A DNA stretch of 9,402 nucleotides from Ruminococcus sp. (GTDB taxonomy: Bacteria; Bacillota; Clostridia; Oscillospirales; Ruminococcaceae): positions 1-9,402 of the forward strand of contig DMBA01000041.1 of the NCBI GenBank assembly GCA_003446315.1, written 5' to 3'. Every line of letters begins with the position of its first letter. The first letter of the stretch is position 1. Shown piece by piece: positions 7,001 to 9,402 of the stretch. The notes below the pieces were generated by a model. That model saw only the letters and a list, made by a program, of their open reading frames with translations, had not been told where the DNA came from and did no database searches. A program made the translations under genes and the position numbers.

Positions 7001-7379
7001 CCGGCAGTTATACGGTGCAGAAGCCGGCGGCAAATTCCTGTTCGGCATCGGCATTTACATGATGCTGCGGCTAACATCGGAAGCGATCGCCACAGAGGAT
7101 CCGGCGGACTTGCTGACCCTGCTCGGCACAGCACTTGCCATTTTCATCGGTTCGTTTTATGTCAAGCAGAAAAAATGGTTCCTGCTGGGCGGCATCTCGC
7201 TGCTGCTCACCGCAATTTATCTCCATCTCCGCATCACACACGGTGCAGTCTGGTGGGTTTATCTGCTGCTTGCCGGTCTGCTTCTGATCGTGATTGCAGC
7301 GGTCAATGAAACGCTGAAACAGCGCGGCGATTCGCTCAAAAACAAAGCCGGAAGGCTCTGGGATGAATGGACATGGTAA
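4005..7379 (+). CDS. Giant polytopic membrane protein, SCO7613/DUF2157-like, function unknown
   Basis: This 1124-residue protein has on the order of thirty hydrophobic segments and is clearly an integral membrane protein. Order: an N-terminal hydrophobic segment (about 5-21), a short basic stretch, a soluble Pro/Gln/Ala-rich linker (about 52-137, with the duplicated unit YPQPVYSP near 122-129), then near-continuous membrane spans from about 138 to 1100, and a charged tail ending in DEWTW. The first spans (138-223), with GVGVFLIIAAALIFVRSAW followed by LLILMGG and ERTGTAFFTLGAVFLPISVW, resemble the repeated membrane module of DUF2157 and SCO7613-like proteins. Those relatives often start with a zinc ribbon; none is visible here, and a membrane anchor takes its place. 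No catalytic motif, transporter signature or ATPase is seen. It has its own promoter and terminator, so neighbours give no functional hint. Family assignment is tentative; membrane topology is certain in outline. Confidence 0.8.
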   Translation: MPSAIHILWDLSPFILGFLLLRNTKQCKKQEMLIMHLFQQKRIDNIELHAAGLKTPPQIAPPQYVTASQPAEPEAASAQPALTVSESPQDAQAVSSAVAETIQPALQRPQEMPVPQAPQPVYPQPVYSPPKQSQPFSPISALLGVGVFLIIAAALIFVRSAWGVMRDPGKLLILMGGSALFFGTSALARKVWSLERTGTAFFTLGAVFLPISVWAAGFFHLLGNGLSMENPFALASLSFAAFTVIACIALKMFREKGWLIAGLSGLSLSVWSFAIAMGKAASDDCGKDTRWSTGLTCFLCIIGLFAVLLTFGCWLLREKLSESYAKIAFRYSFIMASLTAGCMLLSQTAQGSVILAVAVFLSMAAFCAPPVTEWLRDWSALPISVLGAIGFSKLLSPLCEISTLPYHHIVPYAYRALICIICALIWYAMLACKCIPDHMKKGSFFAAYGFTGLNAAFQFMAAGMSDLHVYHLIAAAVLLAVTVMFSGKTPPITIKWLVTAQALALCISVGTLCHPASYAMLLTGILALICLGVLYFTKRYRTGAGDIACVTLSAICAVWDSIDALEPVVWVGRAGTVLLLVCAVLFWLLTMEHGTSKASQYFTAVLTAVTLGTAFVFWDDVETITRLHTNMPLFWSYSALAAGTAVFLLSKQQFGHARKLLAGCLLIPSCIYAMVMPLQSVTDSRLTLLLTGSIITAILWLLSAKRGQNVLSGIACTFFTLITSAAAFFAAHSAFHDPAERIMNENTSSLIALIGSLPLLVCMLAVLLISKEMISFCGKTQLCGVTRVLAPLSAFALGSILHANECAELHTFFFLFTFGYVVISWLISKPRALILPFVSILALFQVLESVRQHLGLFRSTSAIPVIIFMCLLEALLPYLGKVLRETEPLHEGNRRSISLSLSGAIIPVWLAMIGLHLTTPYYPIHNAEWIGFFIPILTAGFIVHFIPEVRDTTKQKHLMTVVSALLLIACWIQPLFDVSNTYLEGKLHLLPLIGFGIVIRQLYGAEAGGKFLFGIGIYMMLRLTSEAIATEDPADLLTLLGTALAIFIGSFYVKQKKWFLLGGISLLLTAIYLHLRITHGAVWWVYLLLAGLLLIVIAAVNETLKQRGDSLKNKAGRLWDEWTW

Positions 7380-7388
7380 TCTGACACA

Positions 7389-7431
7389 GGCACCGGCAGA
7401 CGGTTTTCCGCTTCTGCCGGTGCCGTTGTTT
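7389..7431 (+). terminator. Terminator of the membrane protein gene
   Basis: A perfect 12-bp stem (GGCACCGGCAGA at 7389-7400 with TCTGCCGGTGCC at 7413-7424), with a small inner CGG-TTTT-CCG hairpin, is followed by GTTGTTT. It begins 10 bp after the stop. A second, weaker hairpin, ACAGCA (7443-7448) with TGCTGT (7464-7469) followed by G and six Ts, could act as a back-up. Confidence 0.82.
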
Positions 7432-7505
7432 ACAGCGTATAAACAGCAAAAAATGTATAAGAATGCTGTGTTTTTTGCCGGATTCTGCATGATATCGGAA
7501 AAAAC

Positions 7506-7520
7506 TTTGAAAATTTCAAA
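7506..7520. promoter_or_regulatory. 15-bp palindrome upstream of the carboxypeptidase-like gene's promoter
   Basis: TTTGAAA-A-TTTCAAA is a perfect inverted repeat around one central base. It ends 30 bp before the TATAAT at 7551, upstream of the expected -35 position. It is AT-rich, in an A-rich stretch, so it could be either an activator or repressor site or chance. Confidence 0.35.
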
Positions 7521-7547
7521 AAAGGTATTCCATTTTTGCAGATTATC

Positions 7548-7556
7548 TGGTATAAT
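7548..7556 (+). promoter_or_regulatory. Extended -10 promoter of the carboxypeptidase-like gene
   Basis: TGGTATAAT (7548-7556) is a perfect -10 hexamer with the extended TGN. The -35 position at 17 bp reads TTCCAT (7528-7533) and is weak, as is common with extended -10 promoters. Transcription would start near 7563, giving a leader of about 58 nt. Confidence 0.65.
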
Positions 7557-7620
7557 AAAAATAATCGCGTCTATTGTGCCGAAAAATACAAAAACGAAAC
7601 AAAACAGGAGATGAAAGAAC

Positions 7621-9009
7621 ATGCACAAACGCTTGCTTCCCACGGTCTTTGCCGTTGTCATAACGGCTGTGACAATGATCGGGCAGATGCCTGTCAAAAA
7701 GGCAAAGGCAATGCTGTTCACCCCGAACAATACCGTTCAGAGTGATGCGGCGATCCTGATGAATCTCGATATCGGCGAGATCGTCTACGAAAAAAACGCA
7801 GACATGAAGGAAATGCCCGGCTCGCTCGCCCAGATCATGACGGCGGTCATCGTGCTTGAAAACTGCGATGATATCGCCAAAGAAAAGATCACCGCAAAGG
7901 AAGAAATGTACGACATCTTCACAGAAGACGAGTATCCGGAAGACCTGCGGTATGCAGGCATTGAGGAAGGCGATACGCTGACAGTAGAAGATCTGCTGTA
8001 TGCCATGATGCTGACATCATCCTGTGAAGCTGCATATATGCTTGCAGACCACTTCGGCAAGGGCAATCAGGACACCTTCGCCGAGATGATGAATGAAAAA
8101 GCGGAAGCACTCGGCATGAGCAACACCCGCTTCACAAACGGTTCTGCGCTTTACAGTGCCCGTCAGCTAACCACCGCCCGTGATATGATGACGCTGCTTT
8201 ATTACGCCATGTCCGTGCCGCATTTTGAAACGATCGCATGCACGAATGTCTATACACCGCCTTCTGCGGCAGAAGCCGAAAAAACCGACGAATGGACATG
8301 GACACATTCCAATCTGATGGTCGATGAATCCAGCGAATTCTATTTCAACGGTGTCCGCGGCATCAAAACCGGAAACTCACAGGAAGGCGGCAGAAGCATC
8401 GCCTGCAAGAGCTCCCGCGACGGCAACAATTATCTGCTTGTCTGCCTGGGCGCACCGCTTCAGGATATGGAAGGCAACAACCGCTTCTATCATCTGGAAG
8501 ATGCACAGAATATTCTGGACTGGGCATTCAAACACCTGACCTTCCAGGAGATCCTCTCTGAGAATACACAGCTTGGTGAGATCAAAGTCAACAATGCAGA
8601 CGGCGAGAATTTCGTGCTGCTCAAGCCGACAGAAGGCTTCTCCTGCATCTGGTGTGACACCACCAACCTGACGAGCATCCAGCAGCTCTGCGAATGGCCG
8701 GAAGAAGTGGATGCACCGGTCATGGCAGGCGATAAGCTGGGCAAGGTGACCTTGAAGCTCTCCGGTGAAACGCTTGCTGAAATCGACGTTGTTGCGGCAT
8801 CTTCCGTGCAGCGTTCGTTCTGGAAGTACAATCTGAGCGAGATCCCCGGATTCTTCAAATCCAAATATCTGCGCTCCACATGGGTCGTCGCGCTTCTGCT
8901 TTCTCTTGCATATATCGGCGCATGCGTCTTCTTCGCATTCCGCTATCATGAAGACCGCAAGAAGCGAGCAGCCGCCCGCGCAGGTCATCTTCAGAAGAAG
9001 AACCGATAA
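7621..9009 (+). CDS. D-Ala-D-Ala carboxypeptidase family (PBP5/DacF-like) protein with altered active site
   Basis: Family members trim the terminal D-Ala from peptidoglycan stem peptides on the outer membrane face. This 462-residue protein has a signal sequence (about 1-30, ending AKA), a peptidase S11-type transpeptidase fold (about 38-300), a C-terminal beta domain (about 305-395) and a C-terminal membrane anchor (about 420-440) with a basic tail, as in DacF-type enzymes. The third motif, Lys249-Thr-Gly in VRGIKTGNS, is intact. The first motif, normally SxxK, reads Ser68-Leu-Ala-Gln71 in PGSLAQIMTA, so the catalytic lysine is replaced (CAG codon at 7831). The second motif, normally SxN, reads Ser133-Ser-Cys135 in SSCEAAY. 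The frame is otherwise intact, so it is not a decayed gene; it may be an inactive binding or regulatory homologue. The start at 7621 follows CAGGAG (7605-7610) by 10 nt. It has its own promoter and terminator. Confidence 0.9.
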   Translation: MHKRLLPTVFAVVITAVTMIGQMPVKKAKAMLFTPNNTVQSDAAILMNLDIGEIVYEKNADMKEMPGSLAQIMTAVIVLENCDDIAKEKITAKEEMYDIFTEDEYPEDLRYAGIEEGDTLTVEDLLYAMMLTSSCEAAYMLADHFGKGNQDTFAEMMNEKAEALGMSNTRFTNGSALYSARQLTTARDMMTLLYYAMSVPHFETIACTNVYTPPSAAEAEKTDEWTWTHSNLMVDESSEFYFNGVRGIKTGNSQEGGRSIACKSSRDGNNYLLVCLGAPLQDMEGNNRFYHLEDAQNILDWAFKHLTFQEILSENTQLGEIKVNNADGENFVLLKPTEGFSCIWCDTTNLTSIQQLCEWPEEVDAPVMAGDKLGKVTLKLSGETLAEIDVVAASSVQRSFWKYNLSEIPGFFKSKYLRSTWVVALLLSLAYIGACVFFAFRYHEDRKKRAAARAGHLQKKNR

Positions 9010-9016
9010 TACAATG

Positions 9017-9046
9017 AGCCGGTGAATATTGCGTTCACCGGCTTTT
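9017..9046 (+). terminator. Terminator of the carboxypeptidase-like gene
   Basis: A perfect 10-bp stem (AGCCGGTGAA at 9017-9026 with TTCACCGGCT at 9034-9043) with a 7-nt loop runs into TTTT. It begins 8 bp after the stop codon. Confidence 0.82.
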
Positions 9047-9100
9047 GTGTCAATTATGATGTATTGGCAAATCACCGGCATGAAGAAAGGAGCATTTCAA

Positions 9101-9402
9101 ATGACCGTTGAAGAATTCAAAGAAAAGGCAAAGGATTCGGAATGGGCACCCGGCTGGGATGAGATCGAGCAGGCGTTTCAGGCAGTTTACGGCGATCAGG
9201 AGCCATCCCATTTCGGCACTGTCATCACCAGCCGTGCGATATTCGGCGGGCAGGAGTTTCTGGATGGTTACAGCGCCTATCGTTCCGAAAACGGCTACAG
9301 CCACATTGTCACCTTCGGCATGAGTGAGCTTTATGCCGAAGAAGACCGGCTTGGCAAGCAATACAGCAAATGGGGCTATGAAATGACCGTCAAGCTGAAA
9401 AA
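9101..9402 (+). CDS. Suppressor of fused (SUFU)-domain protein, 3' end cut by window
   Basis: The first 100 residues are visible and the frame runs off the window. The pattern WDEIEQAFQAVYGDQEPSHFGT (19-40), followed by FLDGYSAYR (53-61), HIVTFGMSELY (68-78) and a WGYEMTVKLK stretch (91-100), is typical of bacterial SUFU-domain proteins. These are soluble cytoplasmic proteins, some found as immunity proteins in polymorphic toxin loci, most of unknown function. No signal peptide is present. The start at 9101 is set by AAAGGAG (9086-9092) 8 nt ahead. An in-frame ATG at 9080 is less likely because it precedes this site. The gene lies after a terminator, and I see only a weak -10 candidate (TATGAT, 9055-9060) without a good -35, so its promoter is unclear and read-through from upstream is possible. 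Confidence 0.8.
   Translation, partial: MTVEEFKEKAKDSEWAPGWDEIEQAFQAVYGDQEPSHFGTVITSRAIFGGQEFLDGYSAYRSENGYSHIVTFGMSELYAEEDRLGKQYSKWGYEMTVKLK

Noticed and set aside
7380..7620. The 241-bp region before the carboxypeptidase-like gene, considered for a riboswitch or small RNA
   Set aside because: It is accounted for by a terminator, a palindrome and a promoter with a leader of about 58 nt that is too short and A-rich for a known riboswitch class.
7071..7730. Minus-strand open frame of 219 codons spanning the end of the membrane protein and the intergenic region
   Set aside because: It covers a plus-strand terminator, a promoter and parts of two genes, and has no family resemblance.
9055..9060. 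TATGAT as a promoter -10 for the SUFU gene
   Set aside because: There is no acceptable -35 at the proper distance, and that region is inside the preceding terminator stem.
8377..9081. Minus-strand open frame of 234 codons opposite the carboxypeptidase-like gene
   Set aside because: It is a mirror of the codon pattern of the true gene, crosses its terminator, and shows no domain or start signal.

Overview
The window reads as chromosomal DNA from an endospore-forming Firmicute, most likely a Clostridia/Oscillospiraceae (Ruminococcus-like) gut-type bacterium. The basis is a clear Spo0A, a clear SpoIVB, an HPr of the Firmicutes type with both the catalytic His and the regulatory Ser, strong AGGAGG-type ribosome binding sites, and short intergenic regions with simple hairpin terminators. 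The genus is inferred. I see no phage, insertion sequence, CRISPR array, tRNA or rRNA.

Layout. (1) 1-267 is the nearly complete 3' part of a ptsH-like HPr gene, closed by a strong hairpin terminator (369-402). (2) spoIVB lies on the minus strand (448-1668) and converges on ptsH. (3) A regulatory intergenic region of about 350 bp (1669-2019) separates spoIVB from the divergently transcribed spo0A. It holds candidate promoters for both genes, two sequences resembling Spo0A boxes, and a phased direct repeat. (4) spo0A (2020-2778), a flavin reductase-like FMN-binding protein (2814-3320) and a SUKH/SMI1-KNR4-like protein (3335-3835) follow with gaps of 35 and 14 bp and one terminator at the end, so they look like one operon. 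(5) A well-formed extended -10 promoter, with a perfect 15-bp palindrome between its hexamers, drives a single 1124-residue polytopic membrane protein (4005-7379), which ends in its own terminator. (6) A D-alanyl-D-alanine carboxypeptidase-family protein (7621-9009) has its own promoter and terminator. (7) The window ends inside a gene for a bacterial Suppressor-of-fused (SUFU)-domain protein (9101-9402+).

How they work together. Spo0A is the master regulator of entry into sporulation. SpoIVB is the late forespore-secreted protease that triggers SpoIVFB-dependent processing of pro-sigmaK in Bacillus. The two genes are usually neighbours in Firmicutes, but here they are head-to-head instead of in tandem. 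The other genes are accessory, cell-envelope or unknown. The oddest is the carboxypeptidase homologue: its SxxK motif reads SLAQ and its SxN motif reads SSC, so the lysine considered essential for this enzyme class is missing. No multi-gene system that I could defend as new is evident. The best leads are this apparent pseudoenzyme, the palindromic promoter of the giant membrane protein, and the divergent spoIVB/spo0A control region.
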